Below are positions 23,098 to 30,420 of a stretch of DNA of 35,001 nt, in pieces. The position numbers and the translations under genes were made by a program. The notes beneath the pieces are model-generated. The model did not search any database and had not been told where the DNA came from. It was given only the letters and a program-made list of their open reading frames with translations. Position 1 is the first letter of the stretch. The number at the start of each line of letters is the position of its first letter. The stretch is from JAAYCI01 sp031549285 (lineage in GTDB: Bacteria; Bacillota; Clostridia; Oscillospirales; Ruminococcaceae). The stretch spans positions 1-35,001 of the forward strand of contig JAVBPZ010000022.1 of assembly GCA_031549285.1 (NCBI GenBank). Direction: 5' to 3'.

Positions 23098-23192
23098 AAA
23101 GAACGTTTTACAGAGAGTACCGTGGGCGAAGCAACCGGCGCGAGTACCGCGCAGGACGCGATGCCCGAATATTATGGAGGTGTACAGGAGTT

Positions 23193-23435
23193 ATGGCAGT
23201 AAAGATCAGACTGCGCCGTATGGGCGCGAAGAAGGCGCCGTTCTATCGCATTGTGGTGGCGGATTCCCGCTTTCCCCGGGATGGCCGCTTCATTGAGGAG
23301 ATTGGCTATTACGACCCGACCAAAGAGCCCAGCGTGATTGAGGTGGATGGAGAAAAGGCAAAGAAGTGGATTCAAAACGGCGCACAGCCCACCGATACCG
23401 TGCGGGCGATTTTGAAGAAAAAAGAGATACTGTAA
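23193..23435 (+). CDS. rpsP: 30S ribosomal protein S16
   Basis: 80 aa, normal length. Starts MAVKIRLRRMGAKKAPFYRIVVADSR, the S16 signature, with DGRFIEEIGYYDP and IQNGAQPTDTVRAILKK. It binds 16S rRNA early in assembly of the 30S subunit. TGGAGG and AGGAG sequences precede the ATG. The 180-nt gap to ffh holds a structured inverted repeat. It is co-transcribed with khpA, which follows after 12 nt. Confidence 0.98.
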   Translation: MAVKIRLRRMGAKKAPFYRIVVADSRFPRDGRFIEEIGYYDPTKEPSVIEVDGEKAKKWIQNGAQPTDTVRAILKKKEIL

Positions 23436-23447
23436 AGGAGAGGCAAC

Positions 23448-23678
23448 ATGCAAGAGGTGTTGATCGCGATTGCACGGGGCCTTGTGGATGACGTGGATGC
23501 TGTGCAGGTCACAGTGGACGATTCGAACCCGAGGGAAGTCGTCTTTCACCTCATTGTGGCGGAAGACGACAAAGGACGTGTGATTGGCCAGAAGGGAAGC
23601 AAGGCCCGCGCTATCCGCACCGTTATGAGCGCCGTTGCCGCAAAACAGGGCAAGCGCGCTCGGGTGGAGATAGACTGA
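23448..23678 (+). CDS. khpA: KH-domain RNA-binding protein KhpA
   Basis: 76 aa, one KH domain. The RNA-binding GxxG loop is GQKG in GRVIGQKGSKARAIRTVMSAVAA. KhpA, usually paired with KhpB/Jag, binds mRNAs and small RNAs and affects cell elongation in Firmicutes; khpB is not in this window. AAAGGAGAGG precedes the ATG. Its place directly after rpsP is conserved. A strong terminator follows 30 nt later, separating it from rimM, which is usually in the same operon. Confidence 0.96.
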   Translation: MQEVLIAIARGLVDDVDAVQVTVDDSNPREVVFHLIVAEDDKGRVIGQKGSKARAIRTVMSAVAAKQGKRARVEID

Positions 23679-23708
23679 ACAGGGTTTGGCTTTTTGTGTG
23701 ATACAAGG

Positions 23709-23755
23709 GACCATTCTGTGCGGCGGGTGCCGCGCATGGGTGGTCTTTTTGTTTT
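23709..23755 (+). terminator. Strong terminator after khpA
   Basis: GACCATTCTGTGCGGC pairs with GCCGCGCATGGGTGGTC (wobble pairs allowed) to form a stem of about 16 bp, followed by TTTTTGTTTTG. Confidence 0.88.
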
Positions 23756-23891
23756 GGGGGATGGAGTGCCGGGCAGGGCCGGGAAACGGGCGGGGAAGAT
23801 ACACGAAAAAATGGGTGGTGCTGTTGTACGATAGGTTTTAGCGCATGGGAGAGAAAATTGGCAGGGGCAGGTTCCGGGCCGGGCAGGGCTG

Positions 23892-23900
23892 TGGTATAAT
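23892..23900 (+). promoter_or_regulatory. Extended -10 promoter candidate for rimM-trmD
   Basis: TGG-TATAAT with no clear -35. It lies after the khpA terminator and directly before the GC-hairpin array, so the array would be in the 5' leader of rimM. Confidence 0.5.
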
Positions 23901-23920
23901 GGAGCGAATGGTGGGCTGCC

Positions 23921-24000
23921 GCCGGGGCCCGCCGTGCGCAGGCACGGCGGAGCCGGGGCCGCAGGCCCCGAATGCCCGCGCGCAGCGCGGGCGCCTCGGC
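23921..24000 (+). repeat. GC-rich hairpin array upstream of rimM
   Basis: Successive perfect hairpins: GCCGTGC-GCAG-GCACGGC (23931-23948), CGGGGCC-GCA-GGCCCCG (23954-23970) and GCCCGCGC-GCA-GCGCGGGC (23974-23992). The last two have the G-N-A triloop also seen in the array at 21.5 kb. The following sequence up to about 24020 stays GC-rich and partly palindromic. About 160 nt then separate it from the rimM start, with no gene. Confidence 0.65.
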
Positions 24001-24178
24001 GGCCTACGGCTGCTGGGCGCACCTCATTTGCAAAGACGAAACCGGCTGTCGGCCTGGGCGCCACACAGCCAGCGCGCGCACCGGGCGATGCAGCAGCGGC
24101 GCCGGTCAACGGAAAAAATGCCGAAGTTCACCGGAGGGCGGGGTCAAAAGCAAAAATGGCAGAGGATAAGGAGAACGA

Positions 24179-24748
24179 ATGATAAAGCAGTATCTGGAAG
24201 CAGGCGAATTCGTCACCACGCATGGGATTGCGGGGGAGCTGCGGCTGTACCCGTTTTCAGATGACAATGCGTTTTTGCAGAGGTTTTCAGTTTTTTACCT
24301 GTCGGCAGACGGGAAAAAGCAGGTGAAGGTGCTGGCGGTACGGCCGCATAAGAATATCTGTATTGTGGCGCTGGAGGGGGTTACTTCCATTGCCGAGGCG
24401 CGGCAGTACATTGGGAAAACGGTGTGGATAGACCGCGCCGACGCGCAGCTGCCGCCGGGCCGGGTATTTGTGCAGGACTTGCTGGGGGCGCGGGTGCTGG
24501 ATGCCGACACCGGCCGGGAATATGGGCGCATTACGGCGGTGACGAAACCCGGCCGGCACGATGTGTATGAAGTGACCGACGAAGCCGACCGGCAGCATTT
24601 GTTCCCGGCCACCGAGCCGTTTTTGGTGGAAGTGCAGCCCGGGGAAGGGCTTGTGCGCGTACGGCCGATTCCGGGAATGTTCGAGGATGCGGATGCCACC
24701 GAGGTGCCGGGGGACGGTGGCAAAACGGCAGGTGAGGAGGAAGTATGA
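24179..24748 (+). CDS. rimM: Ribosome maturation factor RimM
   Basis: 189 aa. The N-terminal RimM domain starts YLEAGEFVTTHGIAGELRLYPFSDD (with THGIxGELR), followed by the PRC-barrel domain RVFVQDLLGARVLDADTGREYGRI ... GRHDVYEV ... HLFPATEPFLVEV. A short acidic tail follows. RimM binds ribosomal protein S19 and assists maturation of the 30S head. AAGGAGAACG precedes the ATG. Its stop overlaps the trmD start by 4 bp (ATGA), the usual coupling. Confidence 0.97.
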   Translation: MIKQYLEAGEFVTTHGIAGELRLYPFSDDNAFLQRFSVFYLSADGKKQVKVLAVRPHKNICIVALEGVTSIAEARQYIGKTVWIDRADAQLPPGRVFVQDLLGARVLDADTGREYGRITAVTKPGRHDVYEVTDEADRQHLFPATEPFLVEVQPGEGLVRVRPIPGMFEDADATEVPGDGGKTAGEEEV

Positions 24749-25488
24749 TACGGATCGACATAGCGACACTGTTCCCCGAAATGTGCGATACCGTGATGAA
24801 CGAGAGCATCATTGGCCGGGCGCGGCGGGAGGGGAAATTCCAGCTGTTTTGCCACAACATACGCGAATATACTACCTCCAGGCAAAAACGGGTGGACGAC
24901 TATTCCTATGGCGGCGGGCCGGGCATGGTAATGCAGGCGGACCCCATTGCCCGGTGTTTGGATGTGATTTTGTGGCAGTATGAGGTAGCGGGCAAAAGCC
25001 GGCCGCGCATTTGTTTCATGACCCCGGCGGGGCGCACCTATGACCAAGACAAAGCCAAAGAACTGGCCAAAGTGCCCGGGCTGGTGCTGGTGTGCGGGCA
25101 TTATGAGGGGATAGACCGGCGGGTGCTGGACGCCTATGCCGATGAGGAAATATCCATAGGGGACTATGTGCTGTCCGGTGGGGAGCTGGCGGCGCTGGCG
25201 GTGGCGGACAGCGTGCTGCGCCTGCAGGAGGGTGTTCTGAAAAGCGAGGAAGGCTACACCGACGAGAGCTTTTTTGACGGTGTGCTGGAGTACCCGCAGT
25301 ACAGCCGGCCGGACGAGTGGCGCGGCAGGCGGGTGCCGGAGGTGCTGTTGTCCGGGCACGCGGCGAATATAAAAGCCTGGCGGGAGGAAGAGTCCCTGCG
25401 GCTGACCCGCGAAAGGCGGCCGGATTTGTATGAGCGGCTGCCGGCGGCGCGGAAAGAAGGCCCGGTGAAAAAGAAGAAACAGAAGTGA
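24745..25488 (+). CDS. trmD: tRNA (guanine37-N1)-methyltransferase TrmD
   Basis: 247 aa, normal length. It has a SPOUT-class trefoil-knot fold. The S-adenosylmethionine-binding knot is in LVCGHYEGIDRRVLDAYADEEISIGDYVLSGGELAALAVADSV; the conserved DEEISIGDYVLSGGE is clear. RPDEWRGRRVPEVLLSGHAANIKAWR forms the C-terminal tRNA-binding part. It methylates G37 next to the anticodon and prevents +1 frameshifting. It is translationally coupled to rimM. The L19 gene (rplS), which normally follows trmD, is absent; an unknown membrane protein comes next. Confidence 0.98.
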   Translation: MIRIDIATLFPEMCDTVMNESIIGRARREGKFQLFCHNIREYTTSRQKRVDDYSYGGGPGMVMQADPIARCLDVILWQYEVAGKSRPRICFMTPAGRTYDQDKAKELAKVPGLVLVCGHYEGIDRRVLDAYADEEISIGDYVLSGGELAALAVADSVLRLQEGVLKSEEGYTDESFFDGVLEYPQYSRPDEWRGRRVPEVLLSGHAANIKAWREEESLRLTRERRPDLYERLPAARKEGPVKKKKQK

Positions 25489-25550
25489 GCGGTGGGGGAA
25501 AGGCTGGCCTGTGCGGGGCGCACATGCTTTCGCGGGCCGGAGGGATGCCG

Positions 25551-26048
25551 ATGAAAGGGATAAAATGGGCAAAGCAGTGGATGGCCGGGGGCCTGGTGCT
25601 GGTGGTGTTGCTAATGCCGGTGTTTTTGTATAGTTGGGCGCCGCTGATGAACAACTGGCGGTTGGCCCGGTTTGCGCAGCAGCTGGATACATTGCCGGCG
25701 GTGGCGGGCGTGACGGTGCTGGAAAAGCAGACCGTTTGCGGTAAGCTGAACGGCAGCGGGAACAGCATGGATTTTTTGGCGTGCGTGCTGGTGGAAACCC
25801 AGCTGCCGCCGGAGGCACTGCAGGCCGCATACAAGGACAGGGAGTTTTTGCCGGTGCGGGGACACTCGCAAGATGCCGTGGCGTTTTTGGTGGTGCCGAT
25901 GCAGCGGCCGGTGCTGGAAACAGCCTATCTGCAGCATCACAGCATCACGTTCAGGGCGCTGGAACAGGTTGTGGATTTTGATGGCTATTACGCACTGGTG
26001 CTGTACGACGGCGGGTATTCCGCCGGGTTTGATGTGCGGGGGCATTAG
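25551..26048 (+). CDS. Single-pass membrane protein of unknown function
   Basis: 165 aa. MKGIKWAKQWMAGGLVLVVLLMPVFLYSW gives one N-terminal membrane anchor (about 10-29); the rest is predicted outside the cell, with mixed strands and helices. A pair of Cys (about residues 63 and 82) could form a disulfide. No family is recognised. A longer open frame starts inside the end of trmD, but the ATG at 25551 has GGAGGG 7 nt upstream. It lies on the same strand as trmD and is followed by a lipoprotein gene of similar character, so the two may form an envelope-related pair. The function cannot be inferred. Confidence 0.65.
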   Translation: MKGIKWAKQWMAGGLVLVVLLMPVFLYSWAPLMNNWRLARFAQQLDTLPAVAGVTVLEKQTVCGKLNGSGNSMDFLACVLVETQLPPEALQAAYKDREFLPVRGHSQDAVAFLVVPMQRPVLETAYLQHHSITFRALEQVVDFDGYYALVLYDGGYSAGFDVRGH

Positions 26049-26132
26049 CGCAGGAGGAAAATACAGGACAATGCAGCACCCGGCGGCAGCTATAGGACGT
26101 TGTGAGACCGAAGAACAAAAAGGAGTATAGAC

Positions 26133-26819
26133 ATGCAAAAGAAACGTGTGGGGCTGGCAATACTGGCGGGGATACTGGCGGCGGTGCTGACGGGGTGTAT
26201 TCCGGTGCCGGTGCCGCGGGCGCTGCGGCGCCTGGCGGAAAGCGAGCCGGGGGCGGCATCGTCCTCGGCGGTGGAGATAGACACGCAGGATATGCTGCGG
26301 GCGATGGAAGAGGCTCGCGTGGGCGAATTACAGTACTTGGAAGAGGCGACGGTGCAGCTGGACGGCGGGATTATGGCGAACATCTATATGCCGGTGGGGT
26401 ACCGGATGGATGACGAGCGCGTGTTGCTGGGCTCGGCGCAGGACGTGGAGATATCCGCCCGGCAGGGAGAGGTCGGCGACGACTACCAACAGGCGTTTAT
26501 GGACCATTACGAGGATGTGAAGAGCCGGGTGCTGGACGCGGGGTTCACGGTGGAGTATGAATCACACTATTTTTCGCACCCGGACGGGATAGCGCACCTG
26601 CGTACATTTGCCGGGTATACCGACGAGGGCAAGATGTATTCCAGCACACAGTGCGTGTTTTATTACTCCGACCTTGCCACCATGCAGGCCACGGTACTGT
26701 GGTACGCGGTGTGGACCGACGAGACAAACGCGCAGGGGAACGGCGCGGTGATACTGGAGGAAGTGGAGCGAAGCATGGATTTGCAGATTCCCGCAGAGGT
26801 GCTGGACTGGGTTGTCTAA
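26133..26819 (+). CDS. Lipoprotein of unknown function
   Basis: 228 aa. The signal sequence MQKKRVGLAILAGILAAVLTGC ends in lipobox LTGC, with Cys22 predicted to carry the lipid. The mature part begins with a short Pro/Ser/Ala linker, then an acidic helical and beta region (about 55-228) including DDYQQAFMDHYEDVKSRVLDAGF and MYSSTQCVFYYSDLATMQATVLWYAVW. No family is recognised. AAAAAGGAG precedes the ATG. It follows the single-pass protein 25551-26048 by 84 nt. No terminator was found in the 240-nt gap to ptsH. Confidence 0.75.
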   Translation: MQKKRVGLAILAGILAAVLTGCIPVPVPRALRRLAESEPGAASSSAVEIDTQDMLRAMEEARVGELQYLEEATVQLDGGIMANIYMPVGYRMDDERVLLGSAQDVEISARQGEVGDDYQQAFMDHYEDVKSRVLDAGFTVEYESHYFSHPDGIAHLRTFAGYTDEGKMYSSTQCVFYYSDLATMQATVLWYAVWTDETNAQGNGAVILEEVERSMDLQIPAEVLDWVV

Positions 26820-26900
26820 CGTTTGCTTTTGCGCGTGTGGGCGTATTTTGGGGCGAAAATATCGGTTTTGTTTGGATTGCAACAGAATGTTGAAAACAAA

Positions 26901-26969
26901 TTGTGACTTTTCACAAACTGGAGGCCACCCAGCGGGCCAGATTCTGTAGAAGTGCTTAAACTTCCACAG
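26901..26969 (+). promoter_or_regulatory. Two inverted repeats upstream of the ptsH promoter
   Basis: First, TTGTGA-N4-TCACAA at 26901-26916. Second, CTGTAGAAGT-N6-ACTTCCACAG at 26944-26969 (one mismatch), ending 6 bp before the -35. Both have the form of binding sites for dimeric regulators. The N4 spacing of the first does not fit the usual CRP or Rex spacing, so the regulator is unknown. Confidence 0.4.
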
Positions 26970-26975
26970 GATGCG

Positions 26976-27004
26976 TTGACCTTTCCGGGCGGAATGTTTA
27001 CAAT
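26976..27004 (+). promoter_or_regulatory. Sigma-A-type promoter of ptsH
   Basis: TTGACC (26976-26981), 17-bp spacer, TACAAT (26999-27004), about 55 bp upstream of the start codon. Confidence 0.8.
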
Positions 27005-27058
27005 GAATACAGTTGGAAGTTGTGAGGAATATTTTGCGAAGAGAAGGAGCGGCCTGCT

Positions 27059-27322
27059 ATGTATGTGAAAGAGGTTACGGTGGAAAATCAGGTTGGTTTG
27101 CATGCCCGCCCGGCCACCTTTTTTATTCAGAAAGCGAACGAGTTTAAATCCTCCATTTGGGTGGAGAAGGAAGAACGCCGCGTGAACGCCAAAAGTTTGC
27201 TGGGCGTGCTGTCGCTGGGCATTGTGGGTGGCACCACCATCCGCGTGATTGCGGACGGCCCGGACGAGCAGCAGGCGGTGGACGGCCTGGTGAAGCTGGT
27301 AACCAGCGGGTTCAGCGAATAA
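27059..27322 (+). CDS. ptsH: Phosphocarrier protein HPr
   Basis: 87 aa, normal length. GLHARPA contains His15, which receives phosphate from enzyme I and passes it to EIIA. KSLLGVLSLGI contains Ser46, the regulatory site phosphorylated by HPr kinase in Firmicutes, where HPr(Ser-P) acts with CcpA in carbon catabolite control. Because His15 is present this is HPr rather than Crh. No other PTS gene is in the window, so it is a stand-alone ptsH with its own promoter and terminator. AGAAGGAGCG precedes the ATG. Confidence 0.95.
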   Translation: MYVKEVTVENQVGLHARPATFFIQKANEFKSSIWVEKEERRVNAKSLLGVLSLGIVGGTTIRVIADGPDEQQAVDGLVKLVTSGFSE

Positions 27323-27337
27323 ATAAGTGTGCCCCGG

Positions 27338-27366
27338 TGCGCTGCCATTTTGGCGGCGCATTTTTT
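27338..27366 (+). terminator. Terminator of ptsH
   Basis: TGCGCTGCC / GGCGGCGCA stem with an ATTTT loop and six T residues, 15 nt after the stop codon. Confidence 0.88.
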
Positions 27367-27413
27367 CTATAAAGAAATTTTCCGTGTAAAAACCCCCGCC
27401 GGGAGGTGAAACG

Positions 27414-29255
27414 GTGACCAAAGCGGAACTGTATAAAAAAGCGAACATGCTGCCGCAGCTGCCCGGGGTGTATATCATCCGGGACAAGCAGGGCGTGATT
27501 ATATATGTGGGCAAGGCAAAACGCCTGCGCACGCGGGTGGCGCAGTATTTCCGCGAGGGTGTGCCGCACGACGCCAAAGTGACCCGCATGATAGAGGCGG
27601 CGCGGGAGCTGGACGTGATTGTGACCGACAGCGAGTTTGAGGCGCTGGTGCTGGAGGCCAGCCAGATCAAGGCGCATCTGCCGAAATACAACATTTTGCT
27701 GAAGGATGACAAGGGGTACAGCTATGTTCGCGTGTCGCCGGGGGCGTGGCCGCGCATTACGGCGGTGAAACAAAAGGTGGAGGATGGCAGCGAGTATATC
27801 GGGCCGTTTATTTCCAGCTTTGCGGCGCACCAGATGGTGCAGACGGTGAATGATTCCTTCCTGCTGCCGCGTTGCGCGCGCCGGTTCCCGGAGGATTTTG
27901 GCAAAGGACGGCCGTGCCTGTACGCGCACATTGGCCTGTGCATGGCGGTGTGTACCGGCAAGATAAAACAGGCGGACTATGCCGAGGCGGTGGCTGCCGC
28001 GGGGCAGATGATACGCAGTGGCAAGGGCGAGATTGTGAAGATGCTGCGCGGACGCATGGAAGACGCCAGCGAGAACCTGGATTTTGAGCGGGCGGCGCTG
28101 CTGCGGGACCAGATTGCGGCGATTGAAAAGGTGAGCGCCGGGCAAACAGTGATAAAAACCGGGGACAAGGACCAGGATGTGATTGCGTTTGCACAGGGCG
28201 CGGGCAAGGCGTGTGTGGCGATATTGCGGTTTAGGGAAGGCAGGCTGGCGGACAAGCGGGAGTTTGTGTTTTACGATACCGATTCCCTGACAGCGCTGCG
28301 GGAGGAGTTTTTGCCGCAGTATTACCTGGACGAACAGCAGGAGGTGCCGCGGGTGGTTGCGGTGGACGCGCCGCTGCCGGATATGCCGCTGCTGGAACGG
28401 CTGCTGGGCGAAAAACGCGGGGGAAAGGTGCGCATCTATGTGCCGGAGCGCGGTGACAACGCGCGGCTGGTGAACACCGCCTATGTGAACGCGGCCGAGC
28501 GGCTGGCCCGCGAAAGCGGCCGGGTGAGCCGTGAGGAAAAGGGACTGGACGAGCTGGCGGGGCTGCTGGGGTTGCCGGCGGCGCCGCAGGTGATAGAAAG
28601 CTATGATATCTCCAACTGGGGCGACGGAACCAGCGTATGCGGCATGGTGGTGTTTGAGCACGGGAAGCCAAAAAAGGCAGGGTACCGCCGGTTTCGGATG
28701 AAGTCGGTGGTGGGGACAGACGACTATGCCAGCATGGCGGAGGCGTTATTACGCCGCGCGTCGGAATATGACGCGGGGGCGAGCGGACAGTTTGGAATAA
28801 AGCCGGATTTGATTTTGCTGGATGGCGGGCGCGGGCAGGTGAGCGCCGGGCAAAAGGCGCTGGCCGGGACCGGGCTGGCGGACGTTCCCTTGTTTGGCAT
28901 GGTGAAGGATGCCCGCCACCGTACCCGGGCGATTGTGACGCCGGACGGCAGCGAGGTGGCGATAGCGATGCATCGCGGGGTGTTCACGCTGGTAACGGCC
29001 ATTCAGGACGAGGTGCACCGGTTTGCGATAGATTACCAGCGGCGGGCGGCGAAGGGAAAGATGTTTTCCTCCAGCCTGACCGGCATACCCGGCGTGGGCC
29101 CGGCCATCGCGAAGGCGCTGCTGGCGCAGTTTCGCACAGTAAAGGCGATTGCCGCCGCAGAGGAAGACGAGCTGGCGGCGGCGAAAGGCGTGAACAAAAC
29201 CGCGGCGAAGGCGGTGTGGCAGCATTTTCACGCGGGGTGCGAGGGGAAACTGTAA
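27414..29255 (+). CDS. uvrC: Excinuclease ABC subunit C
   Basis: 613 aa, full length. The N-terminal GIY-YIG nuclease domain reads LPGVYIIRDKQGVIIYVGKAKRLRTRVAQYF (about 16-46) and makes the 3' incision. Four Cys around 154-180 (RCARRF ... PCLYAHIGLCMAVC) match the cluster-binding Cys of UvrC. A UvrB-binding helix pair lies at about 205-240. The RNase H-like 5' nuclease domain begins at IESYDISNWGDGTSVCGMVVFE and has LILLDGGRGQ. The C-terminal helix-hairpin-helix pair is GIPGVGPAIAKALL ... AKGVNKTAAKAV. It acts with UvrA and UvrB, not present here, in nucleotide excision repair. The start is GTG at 27414, with GGGAGGTG upstream. Confidence 0.97.
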   Translation: MTKAELYKKANMLPQLPGVYIIRDKQGVIIYVGKAKRLRTRVAQYFREGVPHDAKVTRMIEAARELDVIVTDSEFEALVLEASQIKAHLPKYNILLKDDKGYSYVRVSPGAWPRITAVKQKVEDGSEYIGPFISSFAAHQMVQTVNDSFLLPRCARRFPEDFGKGRPCLYAHIGLCMAVCTGKIKQADYAEAVAAAGQMIRSGKGEIVKMLRGRMEDASENLDFERAALLRDQIAAIEKVSAGQTVIKTGDKDQDVIAFAQGAGKACVAILRFREGRLADKREFVFYDTDSLTALREEFLPQYYLDEQQEVPRVVAVDAPLPDMPLLERLLGEKRGGKVRIYVPERGDNARLVNTAYVNAAERLARESGRVSREEKGLDELAGLLGLPAAPQVIESYDISNWGDGTSVCGMVVFEHGKPKKAGYRRFRMKSVVGTDDYASMAEALLRRASEYDAGASGQFGIKPDLILLDGGRGQVSAGQKALAGTGLADVPLFGMVKDARHRTRAIVTPDGSEVAIAMHRGVFTLVTAIQDEVHRFAIDYQRRAAKGKMFSSSLTGIPGVGPAIAKALLAQFRTVKAIAAAEEDELAAAKGVNKTAAKAVWQHFHAGCEGKL

Positions 29256-29279
29256 AAAAAGATGGCGATACGGCCTGCA

Positions 29280-29308
29280 TTGCGGGCAGGCGCAAAATGC
29301 GGTACAAT
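29280..29308 (+). promoter_or_regulatory. Promoter of the small unknown gene after uvrC
   Basis: TTGCGG (29280-29285), 17-bp spacer, TACAAT (29303-29308), about 80 bp upstream of the ATG at 29389. Confidence 0.6.
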
Positions 29309-29388
29309 AATAGCAGTCATTTTTTTGCAGTATTGTGTAGCGGTTTAGACGGATTTAACAGGCACAGCCAGCGAAAGGAGCACCAAGT

Positions 29389-29676
29389 ATGCGTGTGAAG
29401 TATGTGGGAATGGACAACCGGGTACGCATTGCCGAGGCCAGCCGGGTGAAGTTTTTGGAAGGTGGCCTGCAGACCACCGACAAGCAGGCCGAGTGGGACA
29501 GTGATGTTTTGCACGGGCCGGTGGTGGTGGTGCACATTCCGTACAGCAAAGGCGGCAAGCGGCTGATGCTGGAGGTGGCGGAAGATTTCGATATGGAGGC
29601 GGCGCAGCAGCAGCTGCTGGAAAAGGGCTGGTGCGATTTGAGCTGTTGCCCGGCCAAGACGGAGAATTTGTACTGA
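29389..29676 (+). CDS. Small protein of unknown function
   Basis: 95 aa, soluble, no signal peptide. MRVKYVGMDNRVRIAEASRVKFLEGG is followed by HGPVVVVHIPYSKGGKRLMLEVAEDFDMEAAQQQLLEKGWCDLSCCPAKTENLY. The strand-strand-helix arrangement and the C-terminal C-x3-CC group (in WCDLSCCP) are the visible features; a metal or structural role for these Cys is possible but unproven. No named family is recognised. AAAGGAGCACC lies before the ATG and the gene has its own promoter, so it is very likely real. It lies between uvrC and rsmD with no functional hint from its neighbours. Confidence 0.7.
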   Translation: MRVKYVGMDNRVRIAEASRVKFLEGGLQTTDKQAEWDSDVLHGPVVVVHIPYSKGGKRLMLEVAEDFDMEAAQQQLLEKGWCDLSCCPAKTENLY

Positions 29677-29731
29677 GCTGGTGAAGTGGGCGTCGGGTGT
29701 GTTCTGGACGGGTTTGCCCCGTGGGCGCGCC

Positions 29732-29761
29732 TTGACAAGGCGCGCGGGGTGACGGCATAAT
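29732..29761 (+). promoter_or_regulatory. Promoter of rsmD-coaD, -35 inside a palindrome
   Basis: Consensus TTGACA (29732-29737), 18-bp spacer, CATAAT (29756-29761). The -35 lies at the centre of GCGCGCCTT-GAC-AAGGCGCGC (29725-29745), a perfect 9-bp inverted repeat. The palindrome could be an operator or could end the upstream transcript, though there is no T-tract. Confidence 0.6.
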
Positions 29762-29846
29762 GGAACCGGAGCACGAAGGTACTTAAATATGTTTGGCATA
29801 CGGCAAATATGCCGTGGATAGATTGCGATTTTTGGAGGGGACGCGG

Positions 29847-30392
29847 GTGCGGATTATTGCAGGGGAAAAGCGCGGCGCGCGCCTGGCTTCTTTGCCGGGG
29901 GAGGACACCCGGCCGACCCTGGAGCGGGTGAAGGAAGGCATATTCAGCGCGGTGCAGTTTTTGCTGCCGGGCGCGCGGGTACTGGATTTATTCGCAGGCA
30001 GCGGGCAGCTGGGCCTGGAGGCGCTGTCCCGTGGGGCGCAAAGCTGTGTGTTTATTGACGAGGACGACAAGGCCGCCGGGCTGGTGATAGCAAACGCGAA
30101 GACGACCGGTTTGTTTGAAAAAAGCAGGGTAGCGCGTATGAGCGCCGCCGCTTTTTTGGCCGGGTGCCGGGAAAAGTTTGACCTGGTGTTTTTGGACCCG
30201 CCGTACAAGCAGGGAACCTTTCCCGGGATATTGCCGGCGGTGGCGGCGGTGTGCGCGCCGGGCGCCGTGGTGTTGTGCGAGAGCGAACCGGGCGTGGCGT
30301 TCCCGGAGGAGATAGACGGGCTGGCGCTGCAAAAACAGTACAAGTACGGTACGGTAGTGGTGCGGCGGTATCGCATGGCGCCGGAGGAATGA
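29847..30392 (+). CDS. rsmD: 16S rRNA (guanine966-N2)-methyltransferase RsmD
   Basis: 181 aa from the chosen start. It has a Rossmann methyltransferase fold: S-adenosylmethionine motif VLDLFAGSGQLGLEALSRGA (about 45-64), acidic loop VFIDEDDKA, and catalytic DPPY (about 117-120). IIAGEKRGARL at the N-terminus is the conserved RsmD start. It modifies G966 of 16S rRNA during 30S assembly. An ATG 18 codons earlier is possible, but GGAGGGG lies 6 nt before the GTG at 29847, giving the typical family N-terminus. It is followed by coaD, the usual clostridial pairing, after 28 nt. Confidence 0.95.
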   Translation: MRIIAGEKRGARLASLPGEDTRPTLERVKEGIFSAVQFLLPGARVLDLFAGSGQLGLEALSRGAQSCVFIDEDDKAAGLVIANAKTTGLFEKSRVARMSAAAFLAGCREKFDLVFLDPPYKQGTFPGILPAVAAVCAPGAVVLCESEPGVAFPEEIDGLALQKQYKYGTVVVRRYRMAPEE

Positions 30393-30420
30393 GGATTCCC
30401 AAACGAAGGGAGGGGGCAGG

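Noticed and set aside
26901..26916. TTGTGA-N4-TCACAA as a CRP or Rex box
   Set aside because: Half-sites fit, but the 4-bp centre is shorter than the 6-bp centre of both families, so it is reported only as a palindrome.
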